Of a DNA stretch of 64,000 bases, positions 1 through 11,637 are shown piece by piece (positions within the stretch are counted from its first letter, which is position 1; each line of letters begins with the position of its first letter). Source of the stretch: Ricinus communis (lineage: Eukaryota; Streptophyta; Magnoliopsida; Malpighiales; Euphorbiaceae); NCBI RefSeq assembly GCF_019578655.1, contig NC_063257.1, positions 8,308,001 through 8,372,000 of the forward strand, read 5' to 3'. The position numbers and the translations under genes were made by a program. The notes beneath the pieces were generated by a model. That model searched no databases, had not been told where the DNA came from, and saw nothing but the letters and a program-made list of their open reading frames with translations.

Positions 1-3000
1 TTCTTCAACAAAAATTCATTCCTATTCATAGCATCACGAATCCAATGATACCTCACATCAATGTGTTTAGTACGACAATGAAATGTGGCATTCTTACTCA
101 AATCAAGTGCACTCTGACTGTCACAATGAACCATATAACAATCTTGTTTCAAACCTAACTCAAGAAGAAATCTCTTCAAACAGAGTAGTTCCTTGCTAGA
201 CTTCTGCAGCTGCAATATACTCTGCATCTGTTTTAGACAAGGCAACACACTTCTGTAGTTTTGACTGCCATGAGACAGCTCCCCCTGCAAAAGTAAACAC
301 ATATCCAGAAGTAGATTTCCTACTATCTAGATCACTTGCCATATCTGCATCTGTATATCCCTCTAGAATTGGTTCTGAACCACCAAAACATAACACAATT
401 TCGAGCTACCTCTCAAATATCATAAAATCCACTTCACTGCCTCCCAATGCTCTTTTCCTGGATTCAGAAGAAACCTGCTAACAACACCAACTGCATGTGC
501 TATATCCGGTCTGGTGCAAACCATCGCATACATCAAACTCCCCACTGCAGATGAGTAAGGAATAGCTGCTATCTTATTCTTCTCTTCTTCACTAGAAGAA
601 AACTGCTTCTTGCTAAGCTTAAAATGATTAGGCAAAGGAGTACTGACCAGCTTTATATCTCTCATGTTAAATCTGTCTAGAACCCACTCAACATAGCTCT
701 GTTGTGACAGCCATATCTTCTTGGCTTTCCATTCACGAACAATCTGCATACCCAGAATCTGTTTTGCTTGGCTTAGATCCTTCATATCAAAAGCACTAAA
801 CAACTCCTTCTTCAATCTATTAATCACCTTAGCATCCTGTCCAACTATCAATATATCATCTACATATAGCAAAAGGATAACAAACTTACCACCTGGTAGT
901 TTTCTGAAATACACACAATGATCTGCCTCTGTCCTGGTGTACTCATGACTCATCATGAAAGAGTCAAATTTCTTGTACCACTATCTAGGAGCTTGTTTCA
1001 AGCCATACAAACTCTTTTTCAATCTGCAAACCATGTGTTCCTTTCCCTTCACTTCAAACCCCTCTGGCTGATCCATGTAGATTTTCTCCTCCAAATCATT
1101 ATGAAGGAATGCAGTCTTCACATCTAACTGCTCAATTTCAAGATCCATACTAGCTGCTAATCCGAGAATTAACCTGATAGAATTCATCTTCACAATAGGA
1201 GAAAAAATCTCACCAAAGTCAACTCCCTTAATCTGGTTGAAGCCCTTCACCACTAGTCTAGCTTTGTACTTCATTAACTTCTCATAATCTCTCTTGATCT
1301 TGAAAATCCACTTGTTCTTTAAGGGTCTATTACCCTTTGGAAGCTCCACTAACTCATAAGTGTTGTTCTTCTTCAAAGAACTCATCTTATCCTGCATTAC
1401 TCTCATCCAATACCCTTTATCTGTATGAGTTACTGCTTTTTCAAAATTCTTTAGCTCCCCCTCTTCAGCAAGAGAAGCCCACTCTGAACTGGGATATCTA
1501 GTAGATGGAATCTGACCTCTAGGAGATCTCCTGGTCTCTGCAATTAAAGTTGGAGGGGTTCGCTCCCCCTGCTCAACACCCTCTACATTTCCACCAACAT
1601 CATCAATCTGAACTGGTTCATTCTCCATCCCATGTTCATCAATCATCTCTCCTCCTATGGCATCATTAGTTAAAGGAGAAACTAGTGAAGGATTACTTAC
1701 AGTAATAGTGCTCGAATCCTTAGCTGAATCTGACTTTAGCATCTCATGCTCATGAAACACCACATCTCTTGATCTAACAATCTTCTTCTTTGCTGGATCC
1801 CATAGTCTATATCTAAACTCTAAATCTCTATATCCGACAAAAATACACGGAGTGGCCTTATCATCAAGTTTCTGTCTCTACTCCTTAGGTACATGAACAA
1901 AGGCTTTGCAGCCAAACACCTTCAAGTGAGAGTAACTAACATCTTTCCCACTCCAAACTCTCTCAGGAATATCATACTCTAAGGGAGCTGATGGAGATCG
2001 ATTCAGCAAATAACAGGCAGTAAGAACAGCTTCACCCCAAAATGACTTAGGCAGATTAGCCATTCTAAGCAAACAAATAACCTTCTCCACAATGGTTCTG
2101 TTCATCCTCTCAGCTACACCATTATGTTGTGGGGTGCCAGGAACCGTCTTCTCATGTCTAATGCCATGATTTGCACAGTAGGATTCAAACTCCTTTGATG
2201 TGTATTCTCCACCATTATCACTATGAAGATACTTCAAAGAGCCACCTTTCTCTCTTTCCACCATGACATGGAACTTCTTGAAGCACTCAAACACCTGGTC
2301 TTTTATTTTCAAAACAAACACCCACACCTTACGTGAAGTATCATCAATAAAAGTAACAAAATATATATTACCACCATTACTCTGAACCTCTAAGGGACCA
2401 CATACATCAGTATACACTAAATCAAGCACATTCTCTTTTCTCTTAGAAGTACTACTAAAAGAAACTCTATGTTGCTTCCCTAACAAACAAATATCACAAG
2501 GGTTTAAGCTAATACCTTTGGCAAAGGGAATGAGAGACTTCTTTGCCAATATTTGTAACCCTTTATCACCAATATGAGCCAGTCTTCTATGCCACATGTC
2601 AAAGGTAAACATCATCTTCAAATGATTCAAATTTCGCCATCCAAAGAATCTCATCTGAGTTCTCATAAGCCTGTTAAAAGGCTAACCTCTAGCAACAACC
2701 ATAGAACCCTTAGACAACCTCTATCTCAGACCACCAAAGTGACTATGATAACCATCATCCTCATCCAATGAATAAGTAGATAGCAAATTCAACCGCAAAC
2801 CAGGAATATGTCGGACATTTCTCAATGTCAATGTAGACCCCAAATCAGTCTGCACAACTACATCACCGACTCCTACTATGTCGTTATAACTGGTATTCCC
2901 CATCTTCACTCTTCCAATTTTTCCTGACCTGTATATAGAAAAAATATCTCTCATGGGAGTTGCATGAAAACATGCTCCTGAATCGACAACCCATTCAATA

Positions 3001-3849
3001 TGGGGTTCTGAAATAATATTACACTCCTCTTCAAAAGTAAGACCAACCAGTTCGTTTCCTTCAAAAATAATAGCAGTTGTGCTCTCATCATCCGACTTCT
3101 TCTCATTCTTTTGTTCCTGCTTGAAGGCTTTGCAGTTTCTCTTGATATGCCCCTCCTTACCCTAGTGATAACATGTGAATTTCCCACCTTTCGACTTGCC
3201 TAGATTTACCATGCTTCTTAGGTCCTCTACTCTTACTTCTGCCACTGTTCTCTGTGACAAGAGCCTGTGAGTTGTCTAAACCCAAATCTTTCCGCCTAAC
3301 TTCCTCGTTATGCATATTGTCTTTAACCATTTGTAAAGTGACAAGGCCATTCGGAGCAGAATTACCAAGAGACACCACCAATGTTTTCCAACTATCTAGC
3401 AAAGAGCTCAAGAGAAATAGAGCCTGCAATTCATCATCCAGTACTATCTTCATGCTGCCTAGCTGATTAACCAAATCCTAGTACTCACTCAAATGAGCTG
3501 CTACAGATTGCCCATCTTTGAACTTCAAATTTACCAACCTCCTAATCGTAGAGGCTTTATTCTGAGCATTCCTCTCATACATTATTTCTAATTTCTTCCA
3601 CAGCACCTGTGCATCGACTTCACTGCTGATGTGAGGGTAGATACTGAATTCCACTCATTGTCGAATATTACCAACTGCTTTCATGTGTAGTTTCTCTCAT
3701 TCATCTTCGGTTTTACCTGAAGGAGCCTTAGCACCTAATTTAATAGGATCAAATAATTCCTTACAGTACAAATAATCCGTCATCATCGACTTCCATATCG
3801 AATAATTTGTAGTTGAAAGTTTTATCATCGAACCAGCGGAAGAATCCAT
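1..3849 (-). pseudogene. Copia element A: decayed gag-pol polyprotein (3' end outside window)
   Basis: This is a Ty1/copia polyprotein in Gag-PR-INT-RT-RNaseH order, reading right to left. Gag starts at an ATG at 3849. A CCHC zinc knuckle lies near 3130-3180 and is split by an in-frame stop. The protease motif VDSGA is at about 2976-2987. The integrase (1878-2666) keeps the His/Cys finger (WHRRLAH, CDICLLGKQH) and the Asp, Asp, Glu residues in YTDVCG, LHSDNGGEY and NGVAERMNR. The reverse transcriptase (420-1763) has LDVKTAFLHNDLEE and YVDDILIVG. RNase H (1-396) has the YTDAD and DAEYIAAAE regions and runs off the window edge. Stops and frameshifts separate the blocks, so the copy cannot be autonomous. 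INT before RT assigns it to copia; a Tnt1-94-like lineage is my impression from the domain wording only. Confidence 0.93.
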
Positions 3850-3886
3850 CTCAATTTACCCAACTATAGCAAAAACCAAAAAAAAA

Positions 3887-3898
3887 GCTCTGATACCA
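3887..3898 (-). other. Primer-binding site of copia element A
   Basis: The minus strand reads TGGTATCAGAGC, the standard complement of the 3' end of plant initiator tRNA-Met. It lies 2 nt inside the LTR edge at 3901. It fixes the element's orientation and shows that the LTR to its right is the 5' LTR. Confidence 0.9.
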
Positions 3899-3900
3899 CT

Positions 3901-4517
3901 TGTTGGGGGCAATATCGATATAGCTGAGTAAAATAAATCAAACCAACCATATAAAGAAAAAAATATAAACGGCAAAAAAAAAAAAAACACAATCACACAA
4001 CACAAGAGATTTACGTGGAAAGCCCTTCAGTGTAAAGGAAAAAACCACGGGTCAAACTCCGATCAATCTACTATCAAGAAAAACTCTAAGAACAATCACC
4101 GGTCAAAAATACCAAAATCAACTCTATAGCCAAAATTCTATAATTCTCTATGATTATAGATAAAAAAAACTAGAGAATTAACTCTTCAAAGTGTAATTGA
4201 ATCTATACCCAATACTCCTTAATAATAGTCTAACACAATAATTGATTCATAGAAAATTCTAGTATAATTTTTCTACAATTTTGTGTTCCTCTCTCTCCAT
4301 TTCTCCACTCTCTCTCTCACGCGGCTAACTTCTCTTCTGTTTGTCGCGCAATCCCTAAGAGAAACGAGAGCATAAATTGATTAAAACCAATTGAAAACTC
4401 TTCACGTGACTTCCTTATTGTCCACGTGCTTGGTTTAATGAATTTGGACAAAGTGATGAATTAAACTTTTTCAATTCATTAACCAACTTGGACCGGACTT
4501 ATATTATAAGCCCAACA
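3901..4517 (-). repeat. 5' LTR of copia element A (617 bp)
   Basis: The LTR is bounded by perfect 7-bp inverted ends, TGTTGGG at 3901 and CCCAACA ending at 4517. The primer-binding site is adjacent on one side and LRR-coding sequence starts at 4518 on the other. The next bases, GATAT (4518-4522), are the candidate target-site duplication, but the partner lies beyond the left window edge. The minus strand has a TATA-like ATAATATAAG about 10 nt into the LTR. The second LTR is out of view, so insertion age cannot be estimated here. Confidence 0.88.
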
Positions 4518-6429
4518 GATATTTCAAAGATGATAGGCTTTCCCCGAACCATGTGGGTATGTTTCCAGATAATTGATTATTGCTTAGTTCAAGAAATCTC
4601 AACCTAGTGCAATTCTTTAAAGTCAAAGGTAACTCTGCTCACAACGCATTGTTTTCTGGATGTAGTGTTTCCAGCTTCCAAAGTGACCCTATGGAGTTTG
4701 GGATTTGGCCAGACAAACTGTTATTAGCCAAATTCATGAAAATTAGGTCTTGCACATGCATAAAACCATCAGGAATCACTCCAGAAAACAGATTAGATGA
4801 GAGGTCAAGGTAGACCAACGGCCCAATTATTGTCTCACTGTTAGAGCTATAACTTGCCAAGCTATTCTTCGAGGATGTGAGTTTTGAAGGAAATAGAGGC
4901 AACGGCAATGGACCATCTAGACGATTAAAACCAAGATCAACAAAAGGAAAGAAAACAAATAACAATGAAAAATCCGGCACAGGCCCAGTCAAATTATTGT
5001 GGGAGAGGTTTAAGTGGTAAATGCCAGAAGACAGGTCCCAGAACCACTTGGGAATGGAATCGGAAATTCCAGCATCAGAAATATCTAAGCGAGAATAGTT
5101 TTTCTGACTTTGAAGCCATTGAGGGAAATGAGGACCCATCTTGCAGGATTGAAGATTTATAGAACGTAAACGAAAAGGAGGAACCCAGTTGAGACTTACA
5201 TCCCAAATAAATGAGTTACCAGATAATACCAAATCCTTCAAATTGGACAAATTTGAAAAATGATCTTCAGTGATGGCACCATTCAATGAATTCCAACCAA
5301 GGTACAAAAATTCTAGCTTGGACAGACGTCCAATGCTTCTGTCTACAGTACCATTCAATCTATTTTCTGTAAGATATAGGCCTCTCAAAGATGAAAATGC
5401 AGTGAGATTAGGCAATGAACTTGTTATTTGATTTTTATCCAAGTACAAATACTGGATTGATTTCTGTGTGCATCCAGATAGATTTTGAATCAAGTCAGGA
5501 AGTTGTATGCTGAAATTATTCTGGGCTAAGTCTAACTGATTCAATCAAGACATGTTTCCGAATGATTGTGGAATATCTCCAGAAAGTCTGGTATTATACA
5601 GAGAAAGAGTTTCAAGAAAAATCATATTCCCAAAATCAGCTAGAGTTGAACCTTGCAAATTGTTGAAAGAGAGGCGAAGTTGTATGATATTCTGAGTGAT
5701 GTTTGACAACCATGGGTATAATGAAGGAATTACAAGGTTATTGTAAGAAAGATCCATAGCTGTAAGAGATGAAGATGAATTGATTGGAGAAAGAGTCATA
5801 GGAATCTCATCATCCGCAGAAAAACAGAATCCTATTTGCAGGCTTTCCAGGTGAAGGAGCTTGTTAGGCATTTGCAACCAATCATTAGGACTGTTAAGGT
5901 GATTGAAACTCAGGTCAATATAACTTAAAGAAGGAAGACCAAAGAGCCACTCAACATTTCCAATATCGAGGGAATAGTTAAAACTCAGATCAAGAAACTG
6001 CAACCTGGAGAGATTTCCAAGCATAGATGAAATGGCACCACCCAAATTAGTATCTGAGAGATTTAAGTATAGTAACTTAGTGAAGGAATCATTGTTATAT
6101 GGGAAAGGACTGCCTCCAAAATCATTACTACTTAAATCCAAGTAAGTAAGATGCCTCAGTTCAAGCAAGGAATGGCTTATCTTACCTCTCAGGGGGCTGT
6201 AAGTGATGCCTCTCCATTTGCAGCAATTTCTTTTGTCATCTTCACTACCCCAAGAAGAAAGATGGTCATAATTATCTATAAGCTCTTCTTTGACCCTAAG
6301 GAGTGCTTGTCTCTCCCTTTCTATGCATCCAACACCACCGTTTCCATAGCCAACAGCTGCTGGTTCCATTATTACTGCTAAACAGAGCTCAACAAATGCA
6401 TGAAGATGTTGCACTATCAGCATGATCAT
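4518..6429 (-). pseudogene. LRR receptor-like protein pseudogene, cut by copia element A
   Basis: This is the N-terminal two thirds of an RLP closely related to the gene at 7895-10483. The ATG is at 6429, followed by a hydrophobic signal-like start, an LRRNT cap (CIERERQALLRVKEELID, NCCKW) and many plant-type LRRs (LxxLxLSxNxLxGxIP). It carries four lesions. TGA at 5545-5547 follows FGNMS where the paralogue has Gln. A second TGA at 4639-4641 replaces the Ser in the paralogue's NALSGELP. About 22 residues after the first LRRNT Cys pair are missing in frame. The LTR junction at 4517/4518 falls inside an LRR and separates the C-terminal LRRs and membrane anchor, which are presumably left of the window. 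The frame stays open through the lesions, so decay is recent relative to duplication. The paralogue-like function would be cell-surface recognition of the EIX2/Cf type, now lost. Confidence 0.9.
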
Positions 6430-7894
6430 GATGTAAGAATTGGAAAGAAGCTTTCGGGTACTGATCTACAGGATTGCTTGGTATATAGGAACTGGTTTGA
6501 GTGGCATATGATACTGCTTTTATAGCAAAAAGGCATGCAATGGACTTCAAACTGAAAAAACAACCGAGTAAATGGACAGAAGCTAATTTGGCAAGTAAAA
6601 ACATTCAGGGTCAGGTGCCAAACTTCATCCCAGTCAATAGGAAACGCCAAAACGAATTACATTATCTTTCTCCGCAATTTTCCAACCACATCTTGAACTC
6701 ATTTTTGTTAGAATCCGTGTTTCATCATCTTTCATTTTGTCAACCATCCATTAATATTTAAACATAACATCTTCACACCAAAAATTTCCAAGGTGGGTCT
6801 AATGTTGAGAAAGCGAGACTTTGACTTGAGCGCTAAGGATTTCCATGTCCTCAAGTTAATAGTTAACATGAGGATTTCTATCTAATTTGTCACAGCCGTA
6901 AGCTTTTATCAGTCCCCCAAATGAACACGCGGGGAGATCTAGCTCCAAGTTAACAATTAACACTCCTGAAAAACTTATTGACAAAAATAATCATCCTTGA
7001 CTGGCCCCTTTATGTTCACATTGGTGCTCGTAGATTTCATGCTTCCAGATGGATAGTTTAGTTAGCTTAGTTTTACAGCAGTATTTAGTGGACACGTATA
7101 ACCTGCTTATTAGCTATAGATAGGAGTAGTGGCTATTCTAGGCTATGTATTTATGTATTGTACAGTATTCTATTCAACATATCTTGATTCATATTATTTG
7201 GGATTATAATTTCCAAATTACGCAGGCTTACTCGTAAATTAATTTGAAATTTAAATTTTAACCTGAGGCGCCTCAGGTTCCATGTTCAAGCTATGTTCTA
7301 CTTTTATGCTTAGAATGAAAGATTGAAAAGTGGAAAACTATGAAATAAGTACTGTTTGAATTGTAACACCCAAACTAAGATGAATAATCGGAACAGAATC
7401 AGTGACCTGGAAAAGAAAGATTACTTCGGATTCAGATATCAATTTTGGTTGTGCCTGCTCCACTTTTACAATTCGACAAGGTTGATGATACTCGAGGTCA
7501 AGCTTCATCAGAGGTATGAACAATGCTATTGAAAGAAGTTCTTGAAAAAACAAAGTGAAGATTTGCTATAGCACATTTCATAATGACATTTCATTATTAT
7601 ACATGAGATACAAAAGTAGCCACTAATATTTCACTTTCTGGCCTTCCGAATTTCATTCCTTCACACACTTATGAAATAGAAGTAGCTCCTATCCTAGGGT
7701 GAGAAAAAAAAAATAATTAATAAAAAAAACAAAGAACAAGAAACAAATGAAAGTTAGGCAGAGAAAATAAATTATTACCTTTCCGAAATGTTACCTAGTC
7801 AAATTCAAAGAGAAAGAAAGATTATGAATTCTAAATTTGAAACTTCCTCTGGAATCTTCTCCCACGAAGCCAATCTGCTGAGTTATCCAAAAGC
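6430..7894. other. Intergenic spacer between the tandem RLP copies
   Basis: I see no supportable gene. The stretch probably holds the copy-1 upstream region at its left and the copy-2 3' end at its right. The sequence just below 7895, read on the minus strand in the shifted frame, encodes the conserved RLP cytoplasmic tail (KLLDNSADWLRG). A short open stretch at 7338-7553 has no recognisable domain. Confidence 0.5.
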
Positions 7895-10483
7895 TTAAAA
7901 AAGGGCTTCTCTCCAAGGATGCTTTAAAAGCAAAGTACCCGAAACACCCCAGAAGCAGACAATGAATCCAAGTGCCATGCCAGCGTAAAGCCATTTCCTA
8001 AATCCATCTCCATCTTCTGCGTTTTGTTGACTTTCCGTATTAGATTGTGGAACTTGATTTGCATCGTCTCCTGGGCATTTTTGTGTAAGAGGCAATCCAC
8101 AAAGTGCAGGATTACCAGTAAATGCAGAAGCATTGAAGCTCTGAAGCTGAGTGCTTGATGGAATTCTCCCTGACAAATTATTGTACGACAAGTTCAAGAA
8201 TGACAGAAAATGTAAACCAGCCATGCTATCAGGAATTCTGCCTGATAGCTGATTTTGAGACAGATCAAGTGACTCCAATTGCTTCAGGAAACCAATCTCT
8301 TGAGAGATTGCACCAGTCAACTTGTTATTGGACAAATTCAATTGTTTAAGCTCTGAGAGGCTTGATAATTCCCTTGGAATCTCTCCTTGTAATTCATTGC
8401 TTGAAAGATCTATTATCCTCAATAGTCCAAGACTTTTGTCATAGTCATACTTCCTCCCCTTCCAAAGAACCAATGCCTTGTCAATATAAAAATTATAATG
8501 AGTTGAATAACCATCAAACCAAGTGTAGGAATGAAAGATGGCTCCAGTTGAATCCTGACCAGTCATTGCTTTCAAATTCTTGAGGCAGTGTGGTATGGTT
8601 CCATTGATATTGTTCACAGAGAGATCCAAAATTTGAACATTTGTTAATTGGCACAGTTCCAAGGGTATGCTTCCATGGAAATGATTTGATTGTAGACTAA
8701 GATATTGCAGAGATGATAGGCTTTTCCCAATCCAAGTGGGTACATTTCCAGATAATTTGTTACCACTCAGCTCAAGGAAACTCAACAAAGTGCAATTCTT
8801 TAACGACGAAGGTAACTCTCCTGACAAGGCATTGCCTGCTAAATTTAGCGTTTCAAGTTTGAAAAGAGATCCTATGGAGGTTGGAATTTGACCAGAGAAA
8901 TTATTATTAGCCAAGTTCAAGAACAGTAGATTTTGCATATGCACAAACACATCAGGCACGGATCCAGAAAATAGGTTATATGAGAGATTTAAATGGTAAG
9001 ATGCAAAAGACAAGTCCCAAAACCACTTAGGAATTGAATCAGAAATTTCATTATGAGAGATGTCAAGCTCAGAATAGTTCTTTTGACTTCGAAGCCATTC
9101 TGGGAAATGAGGTCCCAATTTGCAGGACTGAAGATGTATGATACCTAAAGAAAAAGGAGGAACCCAGTTGAAAGTTACATTCCAAATAAGGGAGTTACCA
9201 GATAATATCAAGTCCCTCAGATTGGTCAGATTTAAGAAATGGTCTTCGGTGATGACACCATTCAATGAATTCCAACCAAGATTCAGACGCTCTAGCTCAT
9301 ATAGTTGTCCAATCCTTTTATCTATAGTCCCATTCAATCTGTTGTTACCGAGATATAGATGTCTTAAAGATGAAAATCCACTGAGGTCGGGCAAGGAACC
9401 TGTTATTTTATTTTCATGCAAGGCCAAATGCTCTAGGGATTTCTCTGTGCATCCAGATAAATTCTGAATCAACTTAGAAAGCTGTACATTCAGATTGTTT
9501 CTGGAGAGGTCCAAATAATTCAGCTGAGACATGTTACCGAAGGATCTGGGTAAACCACCCACAAGTGAAGTATTAGAAAGATGAAGACCTTGAAGAGAAA
9601 TCATATTTCCAATTGCATCTAGAGTAGAGCTTTCTGAGAAAGAATTAAAGGAAAGGTCGAGATGCTTGATGTTTTGAGTGACGTTTGAAAGCCATGGGAT
9701 TATTGATGGGATGACGAAGTTATTACGAGAGAGATCAAGGACTGTAAGAGCTGAAGAAGAATTAACAGGGGAAAGAGACAAAGGAATCTCATTCCCAGAA
9801 AAGCAAGACGATAGTGTCAAGTTCTCTAGTTGAGGAAGCCTATTAACAATTTGCAACCAATCATTTGGCCTGACGAGAGGAGTGCCTCTAAGGTTAAGGT
9901 AACGTAGTGAAGAAAGACCAGAAACCCATTCAATGTTTCCATTATCAGCAAAATGATTGTAACTCAGATCAAGGGATTGCAAGTTGGAGAGATTCCTAAC
10001 TATAGATGAAATGGTGCCAGTAAAATTAGCATTGAAGAGAAATAAGTACTGTAACTTGGCAAGGGAGCCGTTGTTATTTGGGAACCGACTTCCTCCAAAA
10101 TCATTTTGACTTAAATCCAAGTAAGTAAGATGTATCAGTTCAAGCAAAGAATCACTCATGTTACCTCGCAGCGGCTTGTAACTGGACACGTTCATCTTGA
10201 CATGAAGATCAAGCATTGTGATATGTCCCGTCAGGTTGCTGCAAGTGATGCCTGCCCATTTGCAGCAATCTCTTTTGTCTTCTTCACTCCTCCAAGAAGA
10301 GAGACGACCATAGTTGTCTATAAGCTCATCTTTGATCCTAAACAGTGCATGTCTCTCCCTCTCTATGCATCCACCGCTAGTAGTTTCAACTCCTGGATTG
10401 AATTCAACTTCAAGACCTGGTTTCATGTGCATTAACAAGATTACGACAAACATATGGAGATGTTGATGGGGAACCGTGTGCAT
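7895..10483 (-). CDS. LRR receptor-like protein (EIX2/Cf-type RLP), tail truncated
   Basis: An 862-residue single-exon RLP: a plasma-membrane receptor with extracellular LRRs and no kinase, a family that usually signals through SOBIR1/BAK1 in immunity or development. I start at the ATG at 10483; the longer open frame begins with TTG. In order it has a signal-like N-terminus, an LRRNT cap (CIERERHALF about 39-48, DCCKW 72-76), about 25 LRRs, an island region between LRR blocks (about the TGQDSTGAIF stretch), a C-terminal cap ending NPALCGLPLTQKC, an acidic juxtamembrane stretch (ESQQNAEDGDG) and one membrane span at about 832-853. It ends HPWREALF then stop. Reading on with one fewer T in the six-T run at 7904-7909 continues as KLLDNSADWLRGRRF, the usual RLP tail, so a 1-nt insertion or an assembly error has removed about 20 residues. 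It is the tandem partner of the pseudogene at 4518-6429. Confidence 0.93.
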   Translation of the reverse strand: MHTVPHQHLHMFVVILLMHMKPGLEVEFNPGVETTSGGCIERERHALFRIKDELIDNYGRLSSWRSEEDKRDCCKWAGITCSNLTGHITMLDLHVKMNVSSYKPLRGNMSDSLLELIHLTYLDLSQNDFGGSRFPNNNGSLAKLQYLFLFNANFTGTISSIVRNLSNLQSLDLSYNHFADNGNIEWVSGLSSLRYLNLRGTPLVRPNDWLQIVNRLPQLENLTLSSCFSGNEIPLSLSPVNSSSALTVLDLSRNNFVIPSIIPWLSNVTQNIKHLDLSFNSFSESSTLDAIGNMISLQGLHLSNTSLVGGLPRSFGNMSQLNYLDLSRNNLNVQLSKLIQNLSGCTEKSLEHLALHENKITGSLPDLSGFSSLRHLYLGNNRLNGTIDKRIGQLYELERLNLGWNSLNGVITEDHFLNLTNLRDLILSGNSLIWNVTFNWVPPFSLGIIHLQSCKLGPHFPEWLRSQKNYSELDISHNEISDSIPKWFWDLSFASYHLNLSYNLFSGSVPDVFVHMQNLLFLNLANNNFSGQIPTSIGSLFKLETLNLAGNALSGELPSSLKNCTLLSFLELSGNKLSGNVPTWIGKSLSSLQYLSLQSNHFHGSIPLELCQLTNVQILDLSVNNINGTIPHCLKNLKAMTGQDSTGAIFHSYTWFDGYSTHYNFYIDKALVLWKGRKYDYDKSLGLLRIIDLSSNELQGEIPRELSSLSELKQLNLSNNKLTGAISQEIGFLKQLESLDLSQNQLSGRIPDSMAGLHFLSFLNLSYNNLSGRIPSSTQLQSFNASAFTGNPALCGLPLTQKCPGDDANQVPQSNTESQQNAEDGDGFRKWLYAGMALGFIVCFWGVSGTLLLKHPWREALF

Positions 10484-10923
10484 CCTCACTATGTTAACAA
10501 AAACTTGCAACTCAAAATGATGATAAACTGACAAATATTGCTCCTATAAGTCAGCTCCAGTGTCCACTGTGTAATTGCACATTAATAGATTATAGGTATG
10601 GTCAATGCATTTCTCTTCCCTTTTGATTTGGGCTCAATCTTCCACAATCGTTGAATGGTAAAAACAGATATAAGATGAGAAAAAAAGAAGGGGGTAATCA
10701 CTTTCCCAAGTATGAAAGAGAAGAACTCAAGACAGACAAAACTCCTTTCCCAAGTATGAAAAGAGAAGAACTCAAGACCGACAAAACTCCAGTAGTAAGT
10801 CCATGTAAACACCCCATCTTTCCAACCTGAGTCCTAGTCAACCAAATGCTGCAGGAACTGAACCTAAGGGGAAATTTCACGGTAACTCATCTAAAGATGA
10901 TTATGGTGTTTAAAAAATAAAAA
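10484..10923. promoter_or_regulatory. Upstream region of the RLP gene
   Basis: This is non-coding sequence directly upstream of the minus-strand RLP start. It contains an imperfect duplication of about 40 nt (ACTCCTTTCCCAAGTATGAA and its repeat, about 10700-10790). I could not define a convincing TATA box. Confidence 0.35.
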
Positions 10924-11637
10924 GGAATAAGGTTCAATTTGACCCTCAAACTTTGTAGTCAAGTTCAATTTCACCTTTTTAACTTTACAGCTAATTTAAC
11001 CCCTAAACTCTTTGAATATCTTCAATGTAGCCCTTTTATAAGAGAATGAAATGCACGCATCTATAGAGGCTAATTTGGCCACTCAACTTTTTTGTGCGGC
11101 TTAACTTGACCGTTTAAGAAATAATTTGACATATAATTGATTTAATTATATTATTAAATTTATATATTAATTTTTTTATATTGTAGATTTTGAATTAGTT
11201 AGTGGAAGTTATGTGAAGGTTGATAAAGAAGTGACAATGGTAGTGTTGGATTGTAAAATCTCAATTACATTTTCATTGTCTAATAATAATATTGGTAATT
11301 TTTTATTTAAAAGTATTGTTATAGTGATGGAAAAGTAATGGCGGCGATGATGAGTTGGTTTTGATGTTTTATTGATTTGTGGTAATTTTAAAAGAATTAT
11401 ATTTAATTTTTAATTTTTAACTCAGAAGTAACAAAGTTTAATCTGGTACTCAAACTTTGTAGTCAGGCTCACTTTGATCATATTTCAAGCTTTTATTATA
11501 GCGCGTGCAACGAACTCCCTTAAAAAGGGTAAATTGAACCTACTCAAAAAGTTTAAGGATTAATTTGGCTATAAGAGTTAAAAATGGCCAAATTGAACCT
11601 AATTGTAAAATTTGAGGGTCTAATTAAACCCTATTCC
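10924..11637. mobile_element. Non-autonomous DNA element with ~48-bp terminal inverted repeats (MULE-like)
   Basis: A 714-bp stretch starts GGAATAAGGTTCAATTTGAC and ends with the near-perfect reverse complement of that sequence. The inverted ends match over about 48 bp, around the core GACCCTCAAA(C/T)TTT. Flanking 9-mers, AAATAAAAA (10915-10923) and ATATAAGAA (11638-11646), match at 7 of 9, which suits a degraded 9-bp Mutator-type duplication but is weak evidence in AT-rich DNA. The interior is AT-rich with no transposase. A second element with related ends is at 32662-33737. Confidence 0.65.

Noticed and set aside
7338..7553. 71-residue minus-strand open frame between the RLP copies
   Set aside because: No LRR or other domain. 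Not in the frame or register of either RLP.
10484..10534. N-terminal extension of the RLP (17 residues)
   Set aside because: It begins at TTG. The ATG at 10483 aligns with the start of the pseudogene copy.
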